Below are positions 19,155-27,970 of a stretch of 64,000 bases of DNA, piece after piece. The notes beneath the pieces were generated by a model. The model had not been told where the DNA came from, did no database searches, and saw nothing but the letters and a program-made list of their open reading frames with translations. Position 1 is the first letter of the stretch. The number at the start of each line of letters is the position of its first letter. Position numbers and translations under genes: made by a program. The DNA is taken from contig NZ_OLMF01000004.1 of NCBI RefSeq assembly GCF_900290195.1, positions 1,582,942 through 1,646,941 of the forward strand, written 5' to 3'. The stretch comes from Anaerococcus marasmi. Its GTDB lineage: Bacteria; Bacillota; Clostridia; Tissierellales; Peptoniphilaceae.

Positions 19155-20820
19155 AAGAAAGAAGGAAAAATGAGCAAAGTAGAAACAATCAGCCAAGTCT
19201 TAGACTTAGGAATCGTACCAGTAGTAAGAGCAAACTCAGCAGACGAAGCAATCGAATACTGTAAAGGCCTAATCGATGGAGGAATCAACACCCTAGAAGT
19301 AACCTTCACAATCCCAAACGCAATTGAAGTCTTCCAAAGAATCCAAAAAGAACTCCCAGCTGACACATTACTCGGAGCAGGAACAGTACTAGACCCAACA
19401 ACAGCAAGACTTGCCATAATGAACGGAGCCAAATTCATAGTAAGCCCATCATTTGACAAAGAAGTAGCCAAAATGTGTAACATCTACAACATCCCATACA
19501 TGCCAGGCTGCGTAACACCAGCCGAAATGCTAGAAGCCTACAAATACGGAGTAGACATCATAAAACTATTCCCAGGCTCCCTAACAGGCCCATCCTACGT
19601 AAAAGCAATCCACGGCCCATACCCACACTTCCAAATCATGCCAACAGGCGGCGTAAGCCTAGACAACCTAGAAGACTGGTTTAAAGCAGGTGTAGTAGCA
19701 GTAGGAGCAGGATCAAACCTAGTAAAAGGCAGCAAAGAAGAAATAACCCAAAAAGCAAAAGAATACCTAGAAAAAATAGCGGAGGTAAGAAAATAATGAC
19801 AAAAAAAGTAGTAACCCTAGGCGAAATAATGCTAAGACTATCCACACCAGGATACGAAAGATTCGTTCAAGCTGAAAGCTTTGATGCAATCTACGGAGGA
19901 GGAGAAGCAAACGTAGCAGTATCCCTAGCCAACTACGGCTTCGACGCCCACTACGTAACCAAACTACCAAAACACGAAATCGGCCAAGCCGCAGTAAACG
20001 CACTAAGAAGATACGGAGTAAACACAGACTACATCGTAAGAGGCGGAGACAGAGTAGGAATCTACTACTCAGAAACAGGCGCATCAGCCAGACCATCCAA
20101 AGTAATTTACGACAGAAGTAACTCAGCCATAGCAGAAGCTAAAGCAGACGAATTTGACTTCGACGAAATCTTCAAAGACGCAGCACGGTTCCACACATCA
20201 GGCATAACCCCAGCAATATCAAAAGAAGGTGCAGAAATCACCAAAAAAGCCATGCAAGCAGCCAAAAAAGCGGGAGCCAAAATATCAATCGACCTAAACT
20301 ACAGAGCTAAACTCTGGAGCCCAGAAGAAGCCCAAAAAGTAATGAAAGATCTCATGCAATACGTAGACGTCTGCATAGGAAACGAAGAAGATGCATCCCT
20401 ATGCCTAGGCTTTACCCCAAAAGGACTCGACGTAACAAGCGGCAAACTAGACGTAGAAGGCTACCACGAAATCTTCAAACAAATGAAAGAAGAATTCGGC
20501 TTTGAAATGATCGCATCATCCTTAAGAGAATCATACTCAGCAAGTGACAACGGCTGGTCAGCCCTAATCTATGACGGCAAAGACTTCCACCAAGCTCCAC
20601 AATACGACGTAAGAATCGTAGACAGAGTAGGAGGAGGAGACAGCTTCGCAGCAGGCCTAATCACAGGACTCCTAGATGGCAAAAGCCCTGCAGATGCCCT
20701 AGACTTCGGAGTTGCAGCAAGTGCCCTAAAACACACGATCAAGGGAGACTTCAACCACATGTCAAGAGAAGAAGTAGAAAACCTAGTAGACGGAGACGCA
20801 TCTGGTAGGGTTCAAAGATA
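19151..20820 (+). repeat. Long direct repeat kdgA-kdgK, copy 1
   Basis: 1670 bases matching 30474-32143 without any indel. By hand I count about 34 substitutions (9 in kdgA, 25 in kdgK), or ~98% identity. The match begins in the kdgA ribosome binding site region and ends inside the kdgK stop codon; flanks are unrelated. Confidence 0.97.
19170..19796 (+). CDS. kdgA: KDPG aldolase, copy 1
   Basis: A 208-residue class I aldolase that cleaves 2-keto-3-deoxy-6-phosphogluconate to pyruvate and glyceraldehyde-3-phosphate. Schiff-base Lys132 is in DIIKLFPG and the general acid/base Glu43 in NTLEVTFT. GAGTVLD, SPSFDKEV, MPGCVTPAE and MPTGGVSLDNLEDWF are family motifs. GAAGGAAAA precedes ATG 19170, and the stop overlaps the kdgK start by one base. 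Only residue 44 differs from copy 2 (Val here, Ile there). The codon choice is extreme: almost all third positions are A or C. Confidence 0.96.
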   Translation: MSKVETISQVLDLGIVPVVRANSADEAIEYCKGLIDGGINTLEVTFTIPNAIEVFQRIQKELPADTLLGAGTVLDPTTARLAIMNGAKFIVSPSFDKEVAKMCNIYNIPYMPGCVTPAEMLEAYKYGVDIIKLFPGSLTGPSYVKAIHGPYPHFQIMPTGGVSLDNLEDWFKAGVVAVGAGSNLVKGSKEEITQKAKEYLEKIAEVRK

Positions 20821-20821
20821 A
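19796..20821 (+). CDS. kdgK: 2-keto-3-deoxygluconate kinase, copy 1 (Arg131 variant)
   Basis: A 341-residue PfkB-family sugar kinase. It phosphorylates 2-keto-3-deoxygluconate with ATP before aldol cleavage. GGGEANVAVSLA (~32-43) is the sugar-binding region and RVGGGDSFAAGLITG carries the catalytic Asp. This copy has Arg131 (codon CGG) in the stretch before FHTSGITPA, where copy 2 and, from memory, other members have Trp. It also has Asp332 for Gly. The start overlaps the kdgA stop. A strong terminator follows after 12 bases. Confidence 0.94.
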   Translation: MTKKVVTLGEIMLRLSTPGYERFVQAESFDAIYGGGEANVAVSLANYGFDAHYVTKLPKHEIGQAAVNALRRYGVNTDYIVRGGDRVGIYYSETGASARPSKVIYDRSNSAIAEAKADEFDFDEIFKDAARFHTSGITPAISKEGAEITKKAMQAAKKAGAKISIDLNYRAKLWSPEEAQKVMKDLMQYVDVCIGNEEDASLCLGFTPKGLDVTSGKLDVEGYHEIFKQMKEEFGFEMIASSLRESYSASDNGWSALIYDGKDFHQAPQYDVRIVDRVGGGDSFAAGLITGLLDGKSPADALDFGVAASALKHTIKGDFNHMSREEVENLVDGDASGRVQR

Positions 20822-20833
20822 GAAAGAAAAAAT

Positions 20834-20873
20834 ATCTTTAGGGAGGATACTCCCTTCCTAAAGATTATTTTTT
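20834..20873 (+). terminator. Terminator of the glucuronate operon
   Basis: ATCTTTA-GGGAG-GATA-CTCCC-TTCC-TAAAGAT forms a long stem with a GATA loop, followed by TATTTTTT. It lies outside the kdg repeat; copy 2 has nothing like it at the same place. Confidence 0.85.
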
Positions 20874-20880
20874 AACAAAA

Positions 20881-20896
20881 TGGAAAACGATTATCA
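20881..20896 (+). promoter_or_regulatory. Candidate operator upstream of the Gfo/Idh/MocA operon
   Basis: TGGAAAACGATTATCA, an imperfect palindrome with central CG, 31 bases before the GTG start of the first oxidoreductase gene. It resembles LacI-family sites in style but not the GAAGCGCTTC type seen further downstream. No clear -35/-10 pair was found here. Confidence 0.35.
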
Positions 20897-20926
20897 ATAA
20901 AGAATTAATAAATTTAGGAGGATAAA

Positions 20927-22096
20927 GTGGCTGATAGAAAATTAAAATTTGGAATCATCGGATACGGAACAGAAGGATCAATGTATGGAAAGTTCATTTC
21001 TGAAGGAATGGTTGAGAATGTAGAAGTAGTTGCAGTTTGTGATATTGATAAGGAAAAGCTTGAAAAAGCAAAAGAAGTTTTCCCAGAAGCAAAACTTTAT
21101 GAAGACTACAAGGAAATGATCGATAGAGGAGAAGTTGAAGGAATCGTAACATGCGTACCTCACTATCTTCACCCAGAAATGGCAATCTATGGCCTAACTC
21201 ATGGGGTAAATGTACTTAACGAAAAACCAGCTGGTGTTTATACAAAGCAAGTAAAAGAACTTAACGAAGTCGCAGAAAAATCTGATAAGGCTTATGCCCT
21301 ATTCTTTAACCAAAGAACAAATCCACTATACAGAAAGCTAAAAGAAATCCTCGATTCAGGAGAACTTGGACCAATAAGAAGAACAAACTGGATCATCACA
21401 ACATGGTGGAGACCAGATGCATATTACAAGCAATCTGACTGGAGAGCTACCTGGGGTGGAGAAGGTGGAGGAGTTCTTGTAAACCAAGCACCACACCAAT
21501 TAGACCTTATTCAATGGATGACTGGAGCACCAGATAGAGTATATTCAAGTGTTCAATATGGTTACCAAAGAGATATAGTTGTAGATGATCAAGTACACTT
21601 TGTAATGGAATATGACGATGGTAGGACTGGAGTTTTTGTAACCGGTACCAACGAAATAATCGGTACAGATAGATTAGAAATCGTATGTGACGGCGGAAAA
21701 ATTGTCGTAGATGATTCTAAGAAGGCAACAATCTACAGACTCAAAGAAACAGAAAATGACCTAAACGCTAGAATGACAATAGATGATGTGAAGATGCTCT
21801 TTGCAGGTCAAATGAAGATGGACGACTTATTTGAAACAGAAGTCATAGAAGAAAACTCTGTTTGGGGAGGCCAACACTGTGAAGTTTTAAGAAACTTTGC
21901 TGCTCACGTTCTTGATGGAGAAGAACTTCTTGCAAATGGTGCAGAAGGAATCAATGGAGTAAGACTTGCTAACGCAGTACACCTTTCAAGCTGGTTAGGT
22001 AAGCCTGTATCAGTTAAGGACTTTGACGATGATCTTTATCTAGAGCTTCTTAACGAAAAAATCAAAGAAGAAGGAAAATTCGAAGAAAGAAAGTAG
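20927..22096 (+). CDS. Gfo/Idh/MocA family oxidoreductase 1
   Basis: A 389-residue NAD(P)-dependent sugar oxidoreductase. The Rossmann domain starts at LKFGIIGYGTEGSMYG. The family's EKP motif is LNEKPAGVY (lysine near residue 103). The C-terminal domain has WWRPDAYYKQSDWRATW and GGGVLVNQAPHQLDL, the motif with catalytic Asp/His typical of glucose-fructose oxidoreductase-like enzymes acting on sugar ring hydroxyls. It starts at GTG 20927 behind AGGAGG. The next gene is six bases away and has the same motifs, so the pair is paralogous. The substrate is not known; oxidation of a glycoside hydroxyl (for example C3) is my inference from family and context. Confidence 0.85.
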   Translation: MADRKLKFGIIGYGTEGSMYGKFISEGMVENVEVVAVCDIDKEKLEKAKEVFPEAKLYEDYKEMIDRGEVEGIVTCVPHYLHPEMAIYGLTHGVNVLNEKPAGVYTKQVKELNEVAEKSDKAYALFFNQRTNPLYRKLKEILDSGELGPIRRTNWIITTWWRPDAYYKQSDWRATWGGEGGGVLVNQAPHQLDLIQWMTGAPDRVYSSVQYGYQRDIVVDDQVHFVMEYDDGRTGVFVTGTNEIIGTDRLEIVCDGGKIVVDDSKKATIYRLKETENDLNARMTIDDVKMLFAGQMKMDDLFETEVIEENSVWGGQHCEVLRNFAAHVLDGEELLANGAEGINGVRLANAVHLSSWLGKPVSVKDFDDDLYLELLNEKIKEEGKFEERK

Positions 22097-22102
22097 GATT
22101 TT

Positions 22103-23128
22103 ATGCTAAAAGTTGGAGTTATTGGACTTGGAACAGTTTCACCCATCCACTTGCTTTCAATAAACAATTCTCCCTATGCCAAGCTTGTTGCAGTATGTGA
22201 TATAAACAGTAATAGGGCTAAGGAGAAATGCGAACAAACTCATTGTGAAATTATTCCTTCATATACTGACTATAAGGAAATGATAGAAAAGGAAGATTTG
22301 GATGTAGTCCACATCACTCTTCCTCACTATCTTCACGCAGAAGTTTCAAAATATGCCTTATCCAAGGGACTCAATGTATTTTGTGAAAAACCTGTGGATA
22401 TAAGTTACGAAAAAACCAAGGACTTATATGATTTCTACCAAGCTTATAAGGGAAAACAAAAACTCGGAATCTGTTTTCAAAATAGATACAACAAGTCAGT
22501 AGTAAGACTTAAGGAAATATTAGAAGAAAATAAGGAAGAAGTATTTGCTGTAAAAGGCTTGGTGACCTGGTATAGGAATATGGATTATTACAAACAAGCT
22601 CCATGGAGAGGAACTCTCAAAGAAGCAGGAGCTGGAGTGATTATCAATCAAGCCATCCATACCCTAGACCTAATGGCCTATGTCACAGGCAAAGATTGGA
22701 AGAGTCTTACAGCTACCATGTCTAAGTTAATGAATAAGGAGGTTGAGGTAGAAGATACTGCCAACGCCTTTATCAAATATGAAGATGGAGTAAATGGACT
22801 TTTTATAGCGACTAATGCCTATTCGATTACAGATTCAATAGAATTACAAGTCATAAGTAAAAATGAAAAATACACTATCAAAGAAAATAGGCTCTTTAAT
22901 AGGAATCTAGAATGTTTGGCAGAAGATGAGAAAAGCGATGCCACCAAGGATTATTATGGGGCAGGACATGAGACCTTAATTAATAAATTCTACAAGGCTA
23001 TAATAGACGGTACAGATGACTATTGTGACCTAGCAGATGCTATGAAAACAATGGAGATTATTCAAGCCATAATAGATTCATCAAATGAAAATAAAGAAGT
23101 GAAAAAAGAGGAGATTATCAATGACTAA
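22103..23128 (+). CDS. Gfo/Idh/MocA family oxidoreductase 2
   Basis: A 341-residue paralogue of the preceding gene: KVGVIGLGTVSPIHLLS Rossmann start, FCEKPVDISY with the EKP lysine, and YYKQAPWRGTLKEAGAG with VIINQAIHTLDLMAYVTG in the catalytic domain. It lacks about 45 residues of C-terminal sequence that oxidoreductase 1 has. Two similar dehydrogenases in one operon fit either oxidation and re-reduction of one intermediate or activity on two positions of the sugar. It overlaps the TIM-barrel gene by eight bases. Confidence 0.85.
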   Translation: MLKVGVIGLGTVSPIHLLSINNSPYAKLVAVCDINSNRAKEKCEQTHCEIIPSYTDYKEMIEKEDLDVVHITLPHYLHAEVSKYALSKGLNVFCEKPVDISYEKTKDLYDFYQAYKGKQKLGICFQNRYNKSVVRLKEILEENKEEVFAVKGLVTWYRNMDYYKQAPWRGTLKEAGAGVIINQAIHTLDLMAYVTGKDWKSLTATMSKLMNKEVEVEDTANAFIKYEDGVNGLFIATNAYSITDSIELQVISKNEKYTIKENRLFNRNLECLAEDEKSDATKDYYGAGHETLINKFYKAIIDGTDDYCDLADAMKTMEIIQAIIDSSNENKEVKKEEIIND

Positions 23129-23975
23129 AATAGGAGTACAAGCTTCAACAGTAGTAGATTCATTCAAGGAAATAGGACCTTACGAAACATTCAAGAAACT
23201 TTCAGAAATAGGATATAAATCTGTAGAGGTGTCTCAAGTAGAAACTAGTAAGGAAAACATCGACCAAATCATAAAAGCATGCAAAGATTTCGATATGGAG
23301 GTTGCCGCAATGTCAGCAGCCCTTGAATCAATGTTTCCTGGTCAAGAAAGTCTTGAAACAGATTATGACAAGATAGTAGCAGATTGTAAGGCAGTAGATA
23401 CAGACCTACTTAGAATCGGTATGCTCCCATTTGACAAAATGGCGAATCTTGATAAGGCTATTGAATTTGCTAAAAAAGCTAATGAATATGCTTTAAAACT
23501 TAAGGAAGATGGAATCAAACTCTATTATCATAACCACCATATCGAATTTGTAAAATACGATGGAAAATACCTCCTTGACATAATAAGTGAGAATGCTCCA
23601 GAACTTGGTTTTGAGCTAGATGTTCACTGGGTACAAAAGGGTGGAGAAAATCCAGTAAATATCCTTAAAAAATACTCAGGAAAAGTAGAACTTGTTCACT
23701 TAAAGGATTACGAAGTTATGCCTTTGACAATGGATGATCTAAAACTTATGCAAGAAGACCAAGCTGCCTTTAGAACTGCCTTCGACAATAGGGCAAGGTT
23801 TGCCCCACTAGGCCAAGGCTCATTACCACTTAAGGAATGTGCAGACCAAGCCATAGAGTCTGGTTGTAGATACTTACTGGTAGAACAAGACTTTTCCTAC
23901 GGCAGAGATCCTTTCGAAGAGCTAAAAATATCTTACGATTGGCTTGTAGATAATGGATATGGAGATTTATTCTAA
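23121..23975 (+). CDS. TIM-barrel sugar (phosphate) isomerase/epimerase-like protein
   Basis: A 284-residue AP-endonuclease-2-like TIM barrel (IolE/IolI superfamily). Probable metal ligands are Glu142 in YHNHHIEF, Asp167 in ELDVHW, His193 in LVHLKD and Glu255 in LLVEQD. Members include sugar isomerases and epimerases, inosose dehydratase and the eliminases that cleave keto-glycosides. Translationally coupled on both sides (eight bases with the gene before, one base with the gene after) to three Gfo/Idh/MocA oxidoreductases, it probably acts on the ketone they produce: epimerising it, or eliminating the glycosidic substituent. No inositol genes are near. Confidence 0.8.
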   Translation: MTKIGVQASTVVDSFKEIGPYETFKKLSEIGYKSVEVSQVETSKENIDQIIKACKDFDMEVAAMSAALESMFPGQESLETDYDKIVADCKAVDTDLLRIGMLPFDKMANLDKAIEFAKKANEYALKLKEDGIKLYYHNHHIEFVKYDGKYLLDIISENAPELGFELDVHWVQKGGENPVNILKKYSGKVELVHLKDYEVMPLTMDDLKLMQEDQAAFRTAFDNRARFAPLGQGSLPLKECADQAIESGCRYLLVEQDFSYGRDPFEELKISYDWLVDNGYGDLF

Positions 23976-25054
23976 TGACTATTAACAAGAAGGACGGAAT
24001 GAACTATGCACCTAAAGGCACTGCTAATAAAGTAGTTGGTCCTGGCGAATTTAAGGTCGGAGTAGGAGCCCTAGACCATGGCCATATCTATGGTATGTGC
24101 AACGGACTTAAGGAAGCTGGTGCAGAGATAGTTTATGTCTATGATAAAGACCCAAAAAAAATCGAAGAATTTCAAGAGAAATTTCCAGAAGCCAAAGCTG
24201 TGAATTCAGTAGATGAAATCTTAAATGACCCTGAGATAAAGATGCTTGCGGCAGCAGCAATCCCAAATCTAAGATCAGCCTTAGGTAACAAGGCTATGAA
24301 AGCTGGAAAGGATTATTTTACCGATAAAACTGGCTTTACTAGCCTAGATCAACTAGAAGAAACGAAAAAAGTTGTAGAAGAGACTGGAAGAAGATATTTT
24401 GTTTACTTTTCAGAAAGACTCCATGTTGAGGGAGCAATATTTGCTGGAAAGCTTATTGAAGAAGGAAGAATCGGAAGAGTCATCCAAGTAACAGGCTTTG
24501 GACCTCACAGTCTCAACAAGGAAAGTAGACCAGACTGGTTTTTCAAAAAAGAAGAATATGGCGGAATTTTGACAGATATAGGAAGCCATCAAATAGAGCA
24601 ATTCCTATATTACACTGGAAATGAAGATGCCAAAGTTCTTCACAGCAAGGTCGCAAACTACGACAATCCTGACACACCAGAGCTAGAAGATTATGGCGAT
24701 GCTACCCTTGTCGGAGAAAATGGAGCAACATTCTTCTACAAGGTGCATTGGTTCTCACCAAAAGGCCTTTCAACATGGGGTGATGGTAGAATATTTATAA
24801 CAGGGACTAAGGGTTCAATCGAAGTAAGAAAATATACCAATGTTGCAACAGATACTACAGGCGATCATGTATTTTTGGTAGATGAAAATGGAGAAGAACA
24901 TTTTGAAGTAAATGGCAAAGTAGGATTTCCATTTTTCGGAGAGATGATACTCGATTGTATCAATGGCACAGAAAACGCAATGACACAAGAACATATATTC
25001 AAGGCACAAGAGCTATGCTTAAAATGCCAAGAAGAAGCTATAGTAATAGATTAA
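23975..25054 (+). CDS. Gfo/Idh/MocA family oxidoreductase 3, divergent subtype
   Basis: A 359-residue oxidoreductase-like protein, unlike the first two. The usual GxGxxG turn is replaced by GVGALDHGHIYGM (about residues 25-37). The EKP motif is replaced by FTDKTGFTS, which keeps a lysine. The C-terminal domain has RPDWFFKKEEYGGILTDIGSHQIEQ, giving a candidate catalytic Asp/His. Such members may use cofactor differently. The start ATG shares one base with the preceding stop. It is followed after 15 bases by a GPH symporter. Whether it is a dehydrogenase or a non-redox member of the fold cannot be told from sequence by eye. Confidence 0.75.
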   Translation: MTINKKDGMNYAPKGTANKVVGPGEFKVGVGALDHGHIYGMCNGLKEAGAEIVYVYDKDPKKIEEFQEKFPEAKAVNSVDEILNDPEIKMLAAAAIPNLRSALGNKAMKAGKDYFTDKTGFTSLDQLEETKKVVEETGRRYFVYFSERLHVEGAIFAGKLIEEGRIGRVIQVTGFGPHSLNKESRPDWFFKKEEYGGILTDIGSHQIEQFLYYTGNEDAKVLHSKVANYDNPDTPELEDYGDATLVGENGATFFYKVHWFSPKGLSTWGDGRIFITGTKGSIEVRKYTNVATDTTGDHVFLVDENGEEHFEVNGKVGFPFFGEMILDCINGTENAMTQEHIFKAQELCLKCQEEAIVID

Positions 25055-25069
25055 ATTAGAGAGAGAAAA

Positions 25070-26458
25070 ATGCAAAAAAATGTAAAGCCTTTTGGAATAA
25101 GAGATAAATTAGGCTACATGTTTGGTGATTTGGGCAATGGATTCTCCTTTGCCCTATCATCAGTATTCTTTATGAAATTCTACACTGATGTTATGGGAGT
25201 TAGCCCAGCCAGTGTAGGTCTCATGATGCTAGTAGCAAAAATAATAGATGCCTTTACCGATGTTGGTATGGGGCAAATAGTCGATAGAACACCACCAACT
25301 AAGGATGGAAAGTTCCTTCCTTGGATTAGAAGAATAGCAGGACCAGTTGCCCTTGCAAGTTTTCTCCTATATCCTACATATTTCAAAGATATGTCTATGG
25401 CCTTTAAGATGGTATGGATGTACGGAACATACATACTTTGGGGATCCATTGCATACACTGCCATAAATATTCCTTATGGATCAATGGCATCAGCAGTTTC
25501 AGAGAACCCTGACCATAGAACCCACCTTTCTACATGGAGAACAATAGGTAGCCAAGCTGGAAACTTCATTATAGCTGTAATTGGACCTATGTTTGTTTAC
25601 TATACTGATCAAAATGGACATGAAATCCTTTCAGGAAACAAGATGACAATATTTGCTCTTGTTTGTTCAATCCTTGCAATTATAACCTACATGCTTTGCT
25701 TTAAATTAACAACTGAAAGAGTAAAGATTCCAAGAAGTGAGGAGAAATTTTCTTTCTTAGAAACTTTCAAAGTAATGTTTTCATCACGTGCTCTAATAGG
25801 ATTGATACTTGCATCGCTATTTTTCCTATTATCAGTAATGGCAGTAAGTGGTATGAACTCATACCTATATCCAAACTACTTCCAAAATGTCAAAGCGATG
25901 AGTTTTGTAGGAACAAGTCAGATGGTAATAACCTTGCTCATGGCAATAGTTGTACCAAAACTTTCGGCAAAATTCGGTAAAAAAGAAGTAACTGTATTTG
26001 GATTAAGCTTATCAGCGATAAGCTATTTGCTAGCTTACTTCTTGCAAACATCAAATGTTAAGACTTTTATATTTTTTGTCATACTTTTCCAAATAGGAAC
26101 TGCCTTCCAAGGAATAACAAGTTGGGCAATGATCATAGATGTAATAGATGATCTTGAAGTAAGTAAGGGCAGAAGGGATGACGGAGCAATCTATGGTGCC
26201 TTCTCATTTTCGAGAAAGCTAGGTCAAGCAGCCGCATCTGGTCTTACAGGATTTTTATTGACATCTATAAATTACAGTGTAGAGAGTAAATTTGATCCAC
26301 AAGTAACAGCAGGAATATATAATATTTCGACCTTGCTCCCAGCAGTTACTCTTATTCTAGCTACTCTAGCATATCTAGTGATATATCCACTAAATAGACA
26401 AAAAGTATATGATAATGCTAAATATTTACACGAACAAAGATTAAAAACAGGAGAATAA
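25070..26458 (+). CDS. GPH family sugar:cation symporter 1
   Basis: A 462-residue, roughly 12-helix transporter of the glycoside-pentoside-hexuronide family (MFS_2). Landmarks are DKLGYMFGDLGNGF near the start, IIDAFTDVGMGQIVDRTPPTKDGKF in the loop after helix 2, YGSMASAVSENPDHRTHLSTWR, and a central DVIDDLEVSKGRRDDGAIYG. The family includes MelB, LacS and the glucuronide carrier GusB. It lies in the oxidoreductase operon and two bases before a paralogue. The substrate is inferred to be a glycoside or glucuronide. Confidence 0.85.
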   Translation: MQKNVKPFGIRDKLGYMFGDLGNGFSFALSSVFFMKFYTDVMGVSPASVGLMMLVAKIIDAFTDVGMGQIVDRTPPTKDGKFLPWIRRIAGPVALASFLLYPTYFKDMSMAFKMVWMYGTYILWGSIAYTAINIPYGSMASAVSENPDHRTHLSTWRTIGSQAGNFIIAVIGPMFVYYTDQNGHEILSGNKMTIFALVCSILAIITYMLCFKLTTERVKIPRSEEKFSFLETFKVMFSSRALIGLILASLFFLLSVMAVSGMNSYLYPNYFQNVKAMSFVGTSQMVITLLMAIVVPKLSAKFGKKEVTVFGLSLSAISYLLAYFLQTSNVKTFIFFVILFQIGTAFQGITSWAMIIDVIDDLEVSKGRRDDGAIYGAFSFSRKLGQAAASGLTGFLLTSINYSVESKFDPQVTAGIYNISTLLPAVTLILATLAYLVIYPLNRQKVYDNAKYLHEQRLKTGE

Positions 26459-26459
26459 T

Positions 26460-27854
26460 ATGCAGAAAAATGTAAAGCCTTTTGGCTTAAAAGATAAGAT
26501 TGGTTATGCAGCAGGAGATGTTGCAAACAACTTTACCTTTACCCTTGTTAGTAGTTTTCTGATGATATTTTATACTAACGTATGGGGGATAGATCCAAAA
26601 CTTGTAGGAGGATTATTCTTTTTGTCAAGAATAATTGATGCCTTCACAGATGTAGGAATGGGAACTATTGTAGATAAGTTTCCAGGAAATAAAGACGGAA
26701 AGTTTAGACCATTTATCAAATGGGGAGCAATACCAGTAGCTATAGCGGGATTCTTGCTCTTCCAATCAGGATTTAAAGATTTACCAATGGGAACAAAAAT
26801 AGTGATAATGTATGCAACCTACATCCTTTGGGGATCACTTTGCTATACCTTTATTAACATTCCATACGGATCAATGGCTTCAGCAATAACATCTGATGCA
26901 GATCAAAGAACAGAACTTTCAACATTTAGAACTCTAGGAGCAACAGTAGCAGGTCTTGTAATTGGATTTGTTACTCCATATCTAATTTATCAGAAAGTTC
27001 CTGGTCAAGCTGATATCCTATTAGAAAATAGATTTCCGCTTGTAGCTGGAATCTACGGAATACTAGCTATTATTTCTTACTTTATTTGTTACTCCTTCTG
27101 TACTGAAAGAGTAGACATAGAAAGAGAATCAGCTGGTCCAAAAGAAAACGCCCTTAAGGGAATCGGTAATGTAATCAATAAAAGATCTCTCTTATCAATC
27201 ATAGTAGTTTCTATATGCCTACTTCTTGGGATGCTTTTAGTTGGCTCAATGAATATCTATGTATATTCCACCTACTTCCAAGATACAACTGGAATGGCTC
27301 TAGCTGGTCTTTGTGGTACAGTTCCAATGCTATTTACAGCTCCAATGGCTATGAAGCTTGGACAAAATATTGGTAAGAAAGAAGCATCATCTATTGGACT
27401 AATAGGCGCAGGTGTAACTTACTTTATACTTTTCATCTTAAAACTTGAAAATATGTACCTATTCCTAGCTGGAACTGTAATAGCTTATATCTTCCTAGGA
27501 ATATTTAACACCCTAACTTGGGCCATGATTACAGACGTAATCGATGACTTGGAAATCAAAAATGGAGTAAGAGATGATGGAAAAGTTTACGCTATTTACT
27601 CATTTGCAAGAAAGTTAGGCCAAGCCTTTGCTGGAGGACTTGGTGGATTTGCAGTAGCTTCAGTAGGATATGTTGCAGGAGCTGCGACACAAACAGCAGA
27701 AGTTGCTCAGGGAATATATAATGTAGCGACACTAATACCAGCTATAGCCCTAGGACTTGGTGGATTAGTAGTATTTTTAATCTATCCACTTGATAGAAAA
27801 ACTGTAGAGAAAAATAATAATACTCTAGCAGAAAAAAGAGCTAAATTACAATAA
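26460..27854 (+). CDS. GPH family sugar:cation symporter 2
   Basis: A 464-residue paralogue of the previous transporter; both begin MQKNVKPFG. It has the same DVGMGTIVDKFPGNKDGKF loop and DVIDDLEIKNGVRDDG motif. The start lies two bases after the preceding stop. Having two tandem GPH genes suggests either a heteromeric carrier or duplication with substrate divergence. A perfect hairpin with GAAA loop ends the transcript after it. Confidence 0.85.
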   Translation: MQKNVKPFGLKDKIGYAAGDVANNFTFTLVSSFLMIFYTNVWGIDPKLVGGLFFLSRIIDAFTDVGMGTIVDKFPGNKDGKFRPFIKWGAIPVAIAGFLLFQSGFKDLPMGTKIVIMYATYILWGSLCYTFINIPYGSMASAITSDADQRTELSTFRTLGATVAGLVIGFVTPYLIYQKVPGQADILLENRFPLVAGIYGILAIISYFICYSFCTERVDIERESAGPKENALKGIGNVINKRSLLSIIVVSICLLLGMLLVGSMNIYVYSTYFQDTTGMALAGLCGTVPMLFTAPMAMKLGQNIGKKEASSIGLIGAGVTYFILFILKLENMYLFLAGTVIAYIFLGIFNTLTWAMITDVIDDLEIKNGVRDDGKVYAIYSFARKLGQAFAGGLGGFAVASVGYVAGAATQTAEVAQGIYNVATLIPAIALGLGGLVVFLIYPLDRKTVEKNNNTLAEKRAKLQ

Positions 27855-27902
27855 TACCATATATCTAATTATCAAAAGATAAGAGCTATTAATTTAAAAA
27901 TG

Positions 27903-27930
27903 CCTCCAAGAAATTGGAGGTTATTTTTCC
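27903..27930 (+). terminator. Terminator of the oxidoreductase/GPH operon
   Basis: CCTCCAA-GAAA-TTGGAGG, a perfect 7-bp stem with a stable tetraloop, then TTATTTTT. It separates the GH3 gene from the operon, at least in part. Confidence 0.85.
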
Positions 27931-27970
27931 AATACCTTAGGGTAAGTTTATAAGGAAAAAGGAGGAAGAT

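Noticed and set aside
19767..20096. 109-codon open frame on the minus strand opposite kdgK (repeated at 31090-31419)
   Set aside because: Low-complexity Leu/Arg/Ser content caused by the T-poor coding strand; no ribosome binding site; fully opposite a clear kinase gene.
20927..25054. Inositol catabolism operon (IolG/IolE-like reading)
   Set aside because: Gfo and TIM-barrel folds fit, but no IolB, IolC, IolD or IolJ genes are present and the carriers are of the GPH type; kept only as an alternative.
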